Below are positions 47,303 to 58,631 of a stretch of 64,000 bases of DNA, piece after piece (positions within the stretch are counted from its first letter, which is position 1; every line of letters begins with the position of its first letter). The notes under the pieces are model-generated. The model worked only from the letters and a program-made list of their open reading frames with translations. It ran no database searches and had not been told where the DNA came from. Position numbers and translations under genes: made by a program. The stretch is taken from NCBI GenBank assembly GCA_019009955.1, contig CM032229.1, positions 76,677,001 through 76,741,000 of the forward strand, given 5' to 3'. This DNA comes from Riptortus pedestris. Taxonomy: Eukaryota; Arthropoda; Insecta; Hemiptera; Alydidae.

Positions 47303-49487
47303 TACATACTGTATAAACTATTTGTATTCTGTGTAATGCTGTGTTAAAATAAACTCGTAAACTACTTTTCACTTTCAAACGCATAGCCTTTCCGTCATTG
47401 GTCAGTTCTTCTATAACTAAAATGCTAGATAAAAACGTTCTTGATGTTTATCCATAATTTCAATCATAATACATTTTTTAAACATGTTAATATTCGTACA
47501 ACTTGCAAATATGATAATGTCACAGATAGTTTCTAATTCGAAAATAATAATAAATTTTATAATTGTCAAATAATACATTCTTTAAAATCTAATATGTATT
47601 CACTGGTTTATGGAGTTTGAGATCACAAAGAGATTAGTAAATCTTGCCATGTAACCGTACACAGTTGTTTTAAATTTATCAAAAAGGCTAAAGGGAAAAT
47701 AATAATATTTTAACCCCGGCTAACATTACAAAATAATGAGGGAGCATAACTGGAAATGGTTCATAAAATTCAACATCTCTAAAATCCTTATTTTAAAACG
47801 AGTATTCAGACTAATGACGATAAACCCCTACTTTAATAAATAACTTAATTAGTAGAATGTATAATTTGAACCTAATGATATTTCTCCCTGTTAATTGAAA
47901 GTATTTTTATCCCAATGGTTCAACTTGCACCTTTTAACTTTTGTCGGAGTACATTATTTCTATTGAGACCGTGTTTACGCCTAATTGGTCTCTACCTCAT
48001 TTGATATGAATATTTAATAATGAGATTATTCGTTGACTAAGTTTTGAATTAATCATTATTAACGTTTTGCGTGATTTTCGACATCCAAGAATTATATTTT
48101 TATTTATTGTACAAAACAAATATGTTAATTTCCTTTTATAAATACCCATTACATTTATGTTGATACTTGCTTAACATGCCAATTAACATTACCTACCCTA
48201 TAAAATAAGAGAAATCCCCTTGGCATAGACTTACATTTAAAATGAATTTACTGTAAACAAAGGTAGTAAAAATATGTATTTATATGTCAATGAGAAGTTA
48301 TTTTTTGTATGTTTTTACGATTTTGTCATTTCAAGGAACTTGATATTCACTGCACGAGACGAATAGGTTTTTCTCCTTAGTCCAGTACAGTCGTGTTTCC
48401 AGTCACGTAGTTCGTCTTCACCAAAAATGAGATATGCCATAAGTATAGTATTCAACCTTTTTCTCAATATTTAGAATTATAAAGCATTGTGATTTGAATT
48501 TTCCTGAAAAACAGTACAACTGAATTACAACAAATATTTATTTTTAGAATTGATACAAGCACCCCGTTGTATTTTTTTTTTTTACACAAAGGGGGAGGGG
48601 AGCTTAAATATATTTAAGAAAGAAAAAGAATTGGTTCTTCAGACTCTCAGAGTTACTAAAAGAACATTTAGTGACGTTCTATTTTATTTATTCTTACATC
48701 TTGAACATTTACGCAATAACAAATATTTTATAACCAATGACATTTTGCTATACATATGAATATTATATTCTCCCATTTTTAAAGATGAATAGCCATTGTA
48801 GCGGTATCTCAAATAAATATACATATGAGTTTGTGTGCATGGATGCATGCATGAGCATGTGTGTGTTCGTAAATATCTTTTTATAAGCTCTAACTCAAAA
48901 GCACAAACCCTGAAGGAAAATGTAGAACCTAATAATTTTGCAATTGCTCTATACTAATAAGCTGTTAATTAATATATACCTTCTGCCATTGTTTAAAAAA
49001 AATAAACAGTGAATAAAAAATAAACAAAAGCCAAAAAAATAAACACTTACACATTACTTTGAACGAAGATCTTTTTTCACAATTGAAGGAACCAAAACAT
49101 AAGAATACAAATATATACTCACTACATTATTGTAGGGCTGCAATTAGCAAATAAGCACTTTTGTGAATCTCACCTGAAAAATATGAAGGTGCTATTGTAA
49201 AGAACGTAACGTAAAGTTTATTAAATAAATAAGAATAAATTTCTTTCATATCATATTTATAATGTGCATAACTTTACAGATAATAATAATAGAAAGCATT
49301 TGTTAAAAATTTGAAAACTGAAATGGAAAAAATAAAATTGAATATACGTAAATATCATCTTGATAGAAGAAGCTGAAGGATTATGGGGTAGTTCCTCCTC
49401 AGTAGAGCCGCTGTTTTGACATTCTTTTTCTTTCTCTAGCTTAATATCACAATATGAACAGGTTGTGATTATTTGTGAATACAAATA
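47300..49487. other. Long AT-rich stretch, no gene seen
   Basis: Nothing recognisable beyond a T-run at 48573-48584 and short A-runs. Confidence 0.45.
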
Positions 49488-49719
49488 TTTTTATTTATTT
49501 ATTTATTAACTTTCACTTTATGTTACTATGGCTAATTGGGACGGGTTATCTACAGGTTACCACCAGGCTTTTCTAGCCAGGATGGGACTAAGGATTTTAT
49601 TTAATGAGATCGTCACTAAATAAATTTCTATTTGCCCAGGCGAGAATCGAACTCGCCACTCTAGGTTTACCATGTGAGATTAAGCCAACGCTTTAACACA
49701 CATGGTCAACCTGAGCCTC
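49488..49719 (-). mobile_element. tSINE copy 6, full length
   Basis: On minus: CTCAGGTTGACCATGTG, CTAGAGTGGCGAGTTCGATTCTCGCC (B box), GGTAACCTGTAGATAACCCG, CCAATTAGCCATAGTAACATAAAG, then a (AAAT)n tail of about 16 bp. It sits 60 bp from copy 7 in the opposite orientation. Confidence 0.85.
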
Positions 49720-49779
49720 TAGAATACTAATAAAGTCTTCCATAAAATATAATTTATGCTGCAGAAGAAGATCTATAGG

Positions 49780-50045
49780 AAATCCAAGGTTTTTTTTTGG
49801 GGGGGGGGGGGGCTCGGGTTGGCCGTGCGAGTTAGGGCGTTGGTACTAATCTCTCATGGCAGACCTAGAGTGGTGGGTTCGAATCCCGCCCTGGGCAGTA
49901 GAAATTTATTTAGTGACGGACTCACTAAATAAACTCCTTGGGCCCACCCTGGCTAGAAAAGAATGGTAACCTGTAGATAACCCGTCCCGATTAGCCTAGT
50001 TGCATAAAGTGGACGTAAAATAAAAAAATAAAAAATCCAAGGTTT
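49780..50045 (+). mobile_element. tSINE copy 7, full length, 13-bp target duplication
   Basis: AAATCCAAGGTTT occurs at 49780-49792 and 50033-50045. Between them lie a T/G homopolymer stretch (T then G12), GGCTCGGGTTGGCCGTGCG (A-box region), GGGTTCGAATCCCGCCC (perfect B box), the post-tRNA body and an A-rich tail. The perfect duplication and the good B box point to a relatively recent insertion. Confidence 0.9.
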
Positions 50046-50381
50046 GTATTATGGGAAGTGTTATTTCTATTTGCACAGCTTTACTAGTTGATGAAATGAA
50101 AACATCTAATATGGATATCATATTACTTTATTGTACTGCTATTAAATTACATTAACAATATGTTTTGCTGCGTTCTATTTAAAGTTGTTTCATTTGAATC
50201 TGAATTTGAAGTTTGTTTTTTTTAACATCGCCTCCCCTTGAGTCCATTTCTATCAAAAGAGGAGATGGCAACTGGGTGTTATATAAACCCTAAATATAAA
50301 TTTACAACATTCTAAGCTTAATATTGTGAGTTATGCGAGATACCAACACGCATACAAATGACACACCGAAACCAGTCAAAA
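50046..50381. other. Spacer between SINE and HLE1
   Basis: No feature was recognised. Confidence 0.4.
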
Positions 50382-50599
50382 GTCCGTCACGGAGGGGCTG
50401 CGTTAACTAAGAAGATTTCCCAAATGTGTCACTTATTTCCATTTACCTGAAAACGTTTAAGTTCAAGAGATCAATACTTGGTATTTAGGCTTAAAATAAT
50501 GTGCTTCATAATATAACAGCTTACTGTTAATATGACATGAGTAGAAGTGGGAGTTTACTGAGAGCCAAAAACTAAAAAATGAAAATATCTACGTTAATA

Positions 50600-51118
50600 T
50601 TTTTTTTCTTTTTTTTTTAAATTAAGAATATTACAGTATGCATTTAAATGCATTTTGTAATGTGATATGTACAATACAATCGTCCTCCATCACTCTCGAC
50701 AGAAGCTACACCCCTTCACCAGAATGAGAGGAGCAGCCTCTCCCTGCCTGGCAAGGAAGTCAAGAGCTAAGGAGGAATGGCACTTGATAAGAAAATAGCC
50801 ACTGCTATCACCTCACTTTACACTTCTATAGGAGATCTCTGGGCCATTGTCTATTGAGGCGCCGTGGAAGGGAATAAGGATAAGTGGTACTGGAAAGGGC
50901 TAGGACTTCTGGATTAGGATGATTGGATAGCCTGCTGTGGAATTTTCTGAATCTTAAGGGAATTAGGTCCTTTACAAATGGGATATTAAGATCTTTATGG
51001 AGGGTAGAGTTTGTAATATAATATGGAGCATCTACTATGGCGCGCAGGACTTTGGATTGGAAAGTCTGGATGCGTCTGATGTTCGAAGGTTTTGCTGTAC
51101 CCTACACTTCTATTGCGA
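50600..51118 (-). mobile_element. 5'-truncated Jockey-like LINE, nested in HLE1
   Basis: A 519-bp insertion flanked by the 9-bp duplication ACGTTAATA (50591-50599 and 51119-51127). On the minus strand it has a coding 3' end, about 210 bp of 3' UTR and an A-rich tail (T-rich on plus, 50600-50618). Truncation at the 5' end, a poly-A tail and a short duplication are the signature of target-primed reverse transcription. The insertion post-dates the host HLE1 copy. Confidence 0.85.
50826..51104 (-). pseudogene. Jockey-clade reverse transcriptase C-terminus
   Basis: 92 codons run to a natural TAG (50826-50828). The frame reads GTAKPSNIRRIQTFQSKVLR, then AIVDAPYYITN, LHKDLNIPFVKD and RKFHSRLSNHPNP. 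This is the conserved tail of Jockey-clade ORF2 proteins (WGxAxxSNxxxIQxFQxKxLRxIxxAPWYxxNxxLHxDLxIPxVxxEI...HPNPLA). The position of the expected Trp before GTA is a TAG (51102-51104), the likely result of a G-to-A change. The polymerase core is lost by 5' truncation, so the copy is dead. Confidence 0.8.
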
Positions 51119-51506
51119 ACGTTAATAATCAACATAGTGAAAAAAACATACTTAACAAAATTTATAGATCATTACATTTGCAAAAAGAATGGTTCTATAC
51201 AAATATCTGATCCGATGCAAATATCGGAGATATTTCGAATTTCAGAAATTCACCCCCCTGAAAGCCGATCTCGCTGGGTCAATTTTAGCCGTCAACAAAC
51301 ATGATCTTTTCTGCTTAAAACTTTTAAACATCGAGTTTGATAATGACCAGACAAAATTTCCAAATATATATATATATAAATTTTGAACGGACCTCATTTT
51401 CATCATCTCTATGTGGGACCGTTGGACATTAGAGAACAGTTTTCAAAAATCACGTCATGAGTGCGATCTCAATAGCTGATATCCCTTAAGGAAAATCTAC
51501 TAAAAC

Positions 51507-52904
51507 GAGTTCAGTGATGGATAATTCCGTTCAATTTAAACCCCAAATTTATATTATTATAATGATTCCTTTTATATACTAGGAAGTAAAAAAGAAAGGT
51601 AAGAATAGAGGTTCTTTGTAAAGAGTTGTAGGATTGAAGATTACAACGAAAATGATATATTTATTAGTTTATTTATTTTTTATATTAGATCGTAATATAT
51701 TCAACCAAATATCAGTTTCAGTGGAACGATCTATATTTTCAAAATACGCTTTTCCCAACGAGGAAGGTTGCAATTAGGCTAGAAATGTAAGGATGGAAGA
51801 GGAATTCTTTTCTCACTGGAGTGGAAAAAGGCTTTCAGCCTAAGAAAGGAGGGAAATAGCATTATCGTAACAAGTCCCGTTTAGATTAATCAGGACTAGA
51901 ATTTAGTAGTAAAACGAGCAATAGAGAAGATAAAACGAGGGCCTACACGAAGATGGGAAAGGAGAAATATGAAGCAGTTTAGAAGGGTTGGACAGTAATT
52001 CCGGGCGATTGTGCCTCGAGGTCTCAGTAAAGGGAGAAGGATGTATCCTTTTTAAGGATTTACTTTATTGTGGCCAGGATAAATGTGTGTTGCGGATTAA
52101 AGAGTTGATCCTCAAAGGGAGTTTCTCTACCTCTCTCTTGCTGTTTGCCAAAGCAGATTCCTTAAAACCGTATTACCAGCAAGCATTCCCACCAAGATTG
52201 GACTTCGGTCTCTATTCCTTCCCTAAAATATAATGCCATGGGTATATAAGCCCGATAATGCTAGCAGATAAACATTGTATTTATTATTTACGTATTTTTA
52301 GTAATCGAAACCCGCCAAAACGTACGCCATCCTGCAAACGATTAATTACTCTCTCTCTCATTATTTTCACCTGTTGTATGTAGCGAACATGTGAACTGTT
52401 TCCATGAACAAGGATAATCGTAGATTCAGGGAGACGCTCTCTGGATAAGGGGCAAAGCTGAGCCGATGAGAGACTAACCACCACCAATGGCTTCAGGAGT
52501 AAATACTCCATATCTGAGTTCGAATTTGTTGGACTGTCATCCCTCAGTGATGTCTATAGATACGAATTTAATGATATTCGATAGCTGTCATGTAGCTCCG
52601 ATGTTGTCTAAACGACGTGGGGAGATTTACTAGTCGACTGGCCTGTTGTTACAATAGAATATACAGAGACAGTCACTATAAAATAATCCTGAGAATTTAA
52701 AAAAAAAAAAAAAAAATAGTACTAAACTCATTTACAGTCAAAAAAGGATAACCTTAAAACGTTATTATTGGCTTCACTGTATACTTTCTATTTTAGTAGC
52801 ATAGGCAAGGTAAATACACTCATTTATTTATATGGGAGTGATTCACAAACTACAAAAATGTTTACACTTCTTTATTATATGCAGTAGGTTTGATCACACT
52901 AAAT
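51507..52904. other. Non-coding stretch, no gene supported
   Basis: Purine-rich at 51770-52010. An 81-codon plus frame at 51988-52233 and an opposing frame at 52284-52511 show no recognisable domain. Confidence 0.4.
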
Positions 52905-52918
52905 ATATTCAGTGTCAA

Positions 52919-52990
52919 CCTGTAGATAACCCGTCCCGATTAGCCTAAGTTGCAAAAAGTGGACGTTAATATATAATAATAATAATAATA
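52919..52990 (+). mobile_element. tSINE copy 8, 72-bp 5'-truncated, 14-bp target duplication
   Basis: ATATTCAGTGTCAA occurs at 52905-52918 and 52991-53004. The insert contains only the SINE 3' end: CCTGTAGATAACCCGTCCCG, AAAAAGTGGACGTTAAT and a (TAA)n tail. It is an exemplary very short retrotransposed copy. Confidence 0.9.
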
Positions 52991-53004
52991 ATATTCAGTG
53001 TCAA

Positions 53005-53501
53005 ACTAAATAAATAATATGGTGAGTTCCACTATGGTCGTGACAACTGGATACCTCTATTAATCGTTGGAGCATTTTGTAGAAATTACGTTTGCAACAA
53101 CGAAAACGATAATTATAAACACCAGGAAAATGGCTATTTCCCTGTATAAGGTTTGCATCTTTTATAAACGATTTCTAATTACTGATCCTTGATGCTATGT
53201 ATAAGGAAAACAGAGTCAGCCAAGGTTTACGCTGCCAAGTACACTGGTTAAATAATTGTTCACATAATGCCTTTACTAATTTATTAAAGATATCTTTCTG
53301 ACGAGAGAATAGTCTTTAAAGGAAAAAATTATAAGCTCTGAAATTCATAATGTTTTGCTAGATTACAGTGTATATTGAAATGAAACTTTTCAGAAGCCGT
53401 CCATAGTTTTTATGTTGTTTTCTTAATCATTCAACCAACTTCCCATAAACATATTTTGTTCTCATTATTTCTTCAAAATAGTTTCTGAATTGTATTTGAT
53501 C
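53005..53501. other. Spacer, no gene seen
   Basis: AT-rich. Nothing was recognised. Confidence 0.4.
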
Positions 53502-53513
53502 TATAATTTAAAT

Positions 53514-53743
53514 TGGGGCTCAGGTTAGCCATGTGAGTTAAAGCGTTGGCCTCAATCTCACATCTCACATGGTAAACCTAGAGTGGCGAGTTCGATTCTC
53601 GCCTAGGCAAAGGAAATTATTTAGTGACGAAATTTATTAAATAACATCCTAAAGTTCCACCCTGGATAGAAAAGGGTGGTAGACTGTAGATAACCAGGCC
53701 CAATTAGCCTGAGTTGCAAAAAGTGGACGTTAATTAATAATAA
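53514..53743 (+). mobile_element. tSINE copy 9, full length, 12-bp target duplication
   Basis: TATAATTTAAAT flanks it at 53502-53513 and 53744-53755. The body starts GGGGCTCAGGTTAGCCATGTG and contains CTAGAGTGGCGAGTTCGATTCTCGCC (B box) and GGTGGTAGACTGTAGATAACC. It ends GTGGACGTTAATTAATAATAA. An 8-bp internal duplication (CTCACATCTCACATGG) distinguishes it from other copies. Confidence 0.9.
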
Positions 53744-53755
53744 TATAATTTAAAT

Positions 53756-55034
53756 AATAGCACAATGATTCTATTTTACATTGGCAGTATATCATAAATG
53801 GATGTAATTTTAAATAAATACATGTTTCTAAAAATTGATTTTTTTTTCTTTTACTAACTACATAACCAAGGAGGTGAAATTTCATAAGTTTTCAACTCAA
53901 TAATTCAAGGTCTGTAATGCGGAGGTCCGCGAGCGAGAAAACAATTTAGGTTAGTAGTAGAGGAGCAAAGTCTGCGGTTTCTGGAGTAACAAGATTGCGG
54001 TCTGCAGCTAGACAGGGCTACAAGGATGAGAGATAAGGTCACGTGGCTAGACACGCGTTCCCGCCAATTACAGAGGATTTTCCCGCTAAAACTTAATCTA
54101 CTAACTCCTTGATAGGGATCTGATCGCAGTATCTCTTCCAAACCCATATGGATAAATAGATAAAAGGTGCCCTTGTATAATCTTTTTACACACGCACACT
54201 CAATATTACGTCGGTAATGGAGATGTTCCTTTGAACATGTTATATTTATTCTGAAACACTTGAGAAAACTCTCCAACGAATGCTCTCATCAAGGTGTTCA
54301 TTATTAAGGCAATATTATCAATGGACAACTTATTATTAACGTATAAATAAAAACTTCCTTTTCAATTTATACTAGCTTTCTTTTATAGAGGCATATGCCC
54401 CTTTAATCGCACAGGTAAGTATGAAAAATATTAGTAAAAATTATGATCTATTAATTGAAATTGGATTATCATTTACAACAGCAATCACAGTGAAAGAAAG
54501 AAAAGATAACAACAGTTAGAATTTGGAATTCTATCTTCCATTTCCAAATATGAGTGAGAAAATGTTATATTAAAAAAAAAATGCAATAATGGTCCCATTA
54601 ATTAAAGGACTAATTAAATTGGTATAAAGTAAGGGCTTATCATGAAAACGCGTTTTTCCACGATTATTATTTAATTTATTCACAACTAGGCGATTTAGCT
54701 CAAAATTTAACAATGTAAAATAAAAACAAAATTATAAAAAAATAAAAAACCATACCAACTAAAAAAATTAAACATAAAATACAAGTAATAAAAACAACAA
54801 ATAAACATTAGACTAGTATATGTTATTAATATATACTAGTACATTTATATTATCTAATATTGTTCAAAATTATATTGAATTTCTCATTAATTCAAAATGA
54901 AAAAGGAGAGAAGTTAAATTTTGTAAAACAAACTCAATTTTTTATGGTGATGACCGAAATGTGGGCTCCTGTCTGTAAGAAGTTCGTACATGTCATGTGG
55001 AGTCTATAAGAATTCAATGTTCCACGAATATAAT
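53756..55034. other. Non-coding stretch, one unexplained 123-codon frame
   Basis: A minus-strand frame at 53905-54276 is the longest ORF in this part (123 codons) and lies in a GC-richer patch. Its sequence (cysteine- and serine-rich, no domain) is not recognised and may be an LTR or other repeat fragment. The rest is AT-rich. Confidence 0.35.
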
Positions 55035-55205
55035 TCACATCTTGTAAAATAATCCCTCTGGATTTGTGCTGGCTGGTGGAGGTCCATCATCAATGGAAGG
55101 ATCAAAAAGGTCAAACACCTCCACACTTAATACTTCTTTTATTACAGGCAAAGTACTTTCGGGGCGAACCGTTCCATCATCAGTGCTCTGTGACACAACA
55201 TTCAT
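55035..55205 (-). CDS. Small unknown ORF in left arm of foldback
   Basis: From an ATG at about 55203-55205 a frame of about 56 codons reads MNVVSQSTDDGTVRPESTLP, continues through IKEVLSVEVFDLFDPSIDDG, and ends LFYKM before TGA. It lies mostly inside the left arm of the foldback at 55095-55421, and the right arm is open in the same frame. The composition is acidic and protein-like, with no transmembrane segment. I do not recognise it. The frame also stays open upstream of the ATG across AT-rich sequence, so the true start is unknown. The coordinates may be off by a base. Confidence 0.25.
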   Translation of the reverse strand: MNVVSQSTDDGTVRPESTLPVIKEVLSVEVFDLFDPSIDDGPPPASTNPEGLFYKM

Positions 55206-55421
55206 ACTTTCAAAAACAAGTAATATATATGAATAAATAAATAAATAAATGTAAAAGTCAAAAATGTTTATTTATTTATTTATTCATATATATTACATGT
55301 TTTTGAAAGTGTAAATGTTGTGTCACAGAGCACTGATGATGGGACGGTTCGCCCCGAAAGTACTTTGCCTGTAATAAAAGAAGTATTAAGTGTGGAGGTG
55401 TTTGACCTTTTTGATCCTTCC
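55095..55421. repeat. Large foldback: two ~156-bp inverted arms, ~97% identical
   Basis: Arm 55095-55250 and arm 55266-55421 are reverse complements with only a handful of mismatches, separated by about 15 bp. The inner ends are (TTTA)n / (TAAA)n repeats. The outer ~110 bp of each arm reads in one open frame (STDDGTVRPESTLPVIKEVL), on minus for the left arm and on plus for the right. Transcription through it would give a very long, stable hairpin. Confidence 0.9.
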
Positions 55422-55511
55422 GTTTATAAAATAATGATTAGGACAAAAAAAATATCATTATTTCAGAAAAAATGGTATAAAGAAGGACTAAAATGTAAAA
55501 GAGAATTTTGA
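55320..55511 (+). CDS. Right-arm counterpart ORF of the foldback
   Basis: From a GTG codon in the right arm the frame reads SQSTDDGTVRPESTLP and FDLFDPSVYK before leaving the inverted repeat. It then continues in unrelated lysine-rich sequence to a stop (about 63 codons). The arm's equivalent of the left-arm ATG is changed (GTGTAAATG), so there is no matching initiator. It is most likely a duplicated coding-like fragment rather than a gene. Confidence 0.15.
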   Translation: MSQSTDDGTVRPESTLPVIKEVLSVEVFDLFDPSVYKIMIRTKKISLFQKKWYKEGLKCKREF

Positions 55512-56564
55512 CTATTGAAACCAGTTTAATCGGCTACATTGAGTGGATATATTAACATTTTATAATATCAGAGTCATTGTGAATTAAAAAGTTATTATGT
55601 AACTTACTTTGTGTAATTTAATTATTTTTAAGAATTATTGCAACTACCTAGTTTTAATTAAATTAATAAACAATTGGATTGTTATTAAAATTCAGCTGAA
55701 TAAAATTCTGTTTTACAGAATATAGATATAAATTTCTAGCTATCGGAAAAAATAAACTTTAAACAAAAGGAAAACTAAAATGATAGTATTGGAAGTACTT
55801 TGAACGGACCCATAAAGATCTTTTTTTAGTATCGAGTCAGTTTAAGAAAAAATCCTGGAAATATACCCCTTTGAAAGGAAGTGATACATTCTCTTAATGT
55901 GACAAGGCCGGCTTTGTGAGAGGAAAGCACGAGAGATAGTTTTTGCTCCATTCCGTTCAACTTTTTCTGTTATCAGTGACTTCCTTTATCAAATGTCCTA
56001 TCGGTGAAATAGAGGGGGTGCAGCCTTTCACGAGGTGAAAACTCCAAGAAAAATCACTCTAGAATGGACTTTTCCATTTCCCCTTTTCTCGCCAATGATA
56101 GCCTCCAGTGGAAAACTCATTAAGAACCTACTTAAGTGAATGAGGTGTGCTTAAACTTGCCGCAGATTGCCTTTCTTCACGACAAACGGATGACCCAAGT
56201 TTCCTTACTTCACAAATATTTAACTTTCACCTTCGGAATATATTTGAATAATTCATTCATGCGTATTTAAATAATTTAATAATTCAGATGGATAAATAAA
56301 TGGATGAAAGGTGCATTTAAAATAATAATAATAACATTTAATATTTTTTAGATGGGGTTTAGTTTAATGACTGAGAGTAAACTCATAACTTCATTATGAT
56401 TATACGAAGAAAAGGGGAAAATAACTCAAATTTCCTTTAATTCTCCAATTAACTAATATTTTTGTCAGACATATTTTTATACACATATAAAAATAAATAT
56501 ATTGAATTAAGACATCTAAGATATATGTTAGAGAGTGAATATTATAATGACAGATTTATTAAAT
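55422..56564. other. Non-coding stretch, no gene seen
   Basis: A mildly GC-richer patch at 55860-56190 has no recognised family. The rest is AT-rich. Confidence 0.4.
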
Positions 56565-56716
56565 TAAATTATTTATTAACGTCCACTTTTTGCAACTAAG
56601 GCTAATTGGGACGGGTTATCTACAGGTTACCAACCTTTTCTAGCCAGGGTAGGACTATGCATTTTATTTAATGAGTTCCGTCACTAAATAATTTCTTTGC
56701 CCAGGCGGGAATATCG
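56565..56716 (-). mobile_element. tSINE copy 10, truncated near the B box
   Basis: On plus: ATTTATTAACGTCCACTTTTTGCAACTAAGG, GACGGGTTATCTACAGGTTACC, TTTTCTAGCCAGGGTAGGAC, GTCACTAAATAATTTC and CCCAGGCGGGAATATCGA. The tRNA-like 5' part beyond the B box is missing. Confidence 0.85.
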
Positions 56717-57423
56717 ATGACTGATTTATATCTCTTTGCCTAATTGTAAGATATAGGTTAGTTGGAAACATATGTTTTGTAAATTCATAGGATAGGATTT
56801 TGTTTTCATGTCATGAGTTGAAGAAAGACACATTCTGATAAAACATGCTAACCTTTTTTTGTGCTTAAGAACAGGGGTCTTTTTTACTTAACACATGCCA
56901 GTGATTTAACTCATTATTATATCAATAACAGTTTTGCTCTATTGAATTTTAATAAAATTATAAAAAAAAAATTTTAATAAAATTAAATTATTAAATAAAT
57001 AATAATTTATTCGTATTGAATTTTTTATGCACTCCGTTAATGTTTCAGCTGTTCTGTCCGGTACAGCATAGAGGAAAACTTCTCTGTTCTCCCTACATAC
57101 ACCTCCAAAAACCCATTGATTTGGGTAGAGTCTTCCTTTTGGTATTTTCTTTTAGAACAGTATATAAACTCAATCTGGTCAGTTAATATGATGCCAGTTA
57201 TTCTGGCCAGGTGTAGATGAGTACACGATAGCGGACAGTAGTTGTTTCGTCCACGAATCGAACGAACATAGTTTAACATAACAGCTAAATATTGAGTATG
57301 GTTTTCGTCAAACAAAAATTCACGCCTCCATATAATAGAATGTTTAGTAATGACGTCAGTTCGCATATTTATACTCGTAGCTCAACATTAAAAGACCGAT
57401 GAAAATAATATGAGGTATATCTA
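56717..57423. other. Non-coding stretch, no gene supported
   Basis: A 109-codon minus-strand frame at 57037-57366 has no recognisable domain. It lies in ordinary-composition sequence and could be a decayed coding piece. Confidence 0.35.
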
Positions 57424-57520
57424 TATACCATCTCCTAGATAGGATCGATGAAAACATTTGTTGAGAAATTCAATTTGGTGACCTCTTATATTCAGAGAGA
57501 TTCAGGAAAATCTGCTTAAA
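57424..57520 (+). mobile_element. HLE1 3' end fragment
   Basis: CATCTCCTAGATAGGATCGATGAAAACATTTG, GTGACCTC, and a degraded end AGGAAAATCTGCTTAAAC. Only the last ~100 bp of the element remain, and the terminal palindrome is lost. Confidence 0.6.
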
Positions 57521-58014
57521 CTGGACTTTACTGCTTACTACTATGCCAGTCAAACTGTGCGAACGTGACAGGTACTATGAAAATACAAAAGAAGTAAAAA
57601 TACTGTGTAAAAAACCCAAACACCAATTAGACAATGAAGTATAATCACAACTGACAAAAATAGCCAACGGAAAACCTCAAATGTGATAAATAATATAATG
57701 GAGAATCCCTGAATGCATTATTGCAAGCCCTTTAATTTTGGAGAAAGGTTGTTTGGAGAAAAGAGCGTTTACGTCAGGTCCGATGTCATTAATTGGGTTG
57801 TTAAAGTGAAACCCAATACTTTCCCGATACGCCTCATCCCCAGGGCATTCCGGCAAAAAATATCGGTTACCAACGTTTCCACAGAAAATAATCCTGCCTA
57901 AGGTGGGCTAAAATGTTTATTAAATTGTGAATAGAGGCTTAAAACGCACAGCCAGATGGTTGCAAATCTTTAGGTATATCCTGTAGTGTCACCTAAGTAA
58001 GTAAATAATAAAAG
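57521..58014. other. Spacer, no gene seen
   Basis: A 62-codon frame at 57713-57901 is not recognised. Confidence 0.4.
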
Positions 58015-58564
58015 TTCGTCACGCAGGAGCTGCGTAGACTAAGCAGATTTCCCACGTGAAGTTTTACAATAGAGAAATCAGCCTAATAACAACTGTAGTA
58101 GTAAGAAACCTCTAAACCTAAAACATTATTTAGGGCGTAATAACCCAGTAGTTTCTAGCCCCAAAAAACAGTTAACCTAACCTCTAAACCTATTCACGAG
58201 GGACGAATAGTTATGGAAACGGCCGCCAGAGCTCTCGGCGGAAAGTCCGAACATAGCCTACTGGTGACCACACGCAGAATACAAATGCAAATATCTCGGT
58301 TAATATTCAAGATAGAGAAAAAATGTATATAACAATATTTATATTAAATTTAATTTGCAATAAGATTGATACTGTACAATTTTTCGTTCCGACGTATAGT
58401 AACGGAGATATTTCGAATTTTCGAAATTCCTCCCCTCTAAACCCCCCCTCCCACTGGTCCGATTTCAGCCGTTAACGAACTTGATCTTTCTTTTTACATA
58501 AAACGACTAAATATCAAGTTTGGTAACGATCAAACAAAAATTGCGACCGCTAGAGCGGTAACAG

Positions 58565-58631
<67 letters not shown>

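Larger units (their letters stand above)
50382..51506 (+). mobile_element. HLE1 copy split by a LINE insertion, type-3 interior
   Basis: It starts GTCCGTCACGGAGGGGCTGCGTTAACTAAGAAGATTTCCC. The type-3 module follows (CATTTACCTGAAAACG...ACTTGGTATTT). The copy is interrupted at 50600-51118 and resumes with ATCATTACATTTGCAAAAAGAATGGTTC and ATGCAAATATCGGAGATATTTCG. A TA array of only ~13 bp lies at 51366-51379. It ends TGATATCCCTTAAGGAAAATCTACTAAAA, where the terminal palindrome is slightly degraded. Confidence 0.85.
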
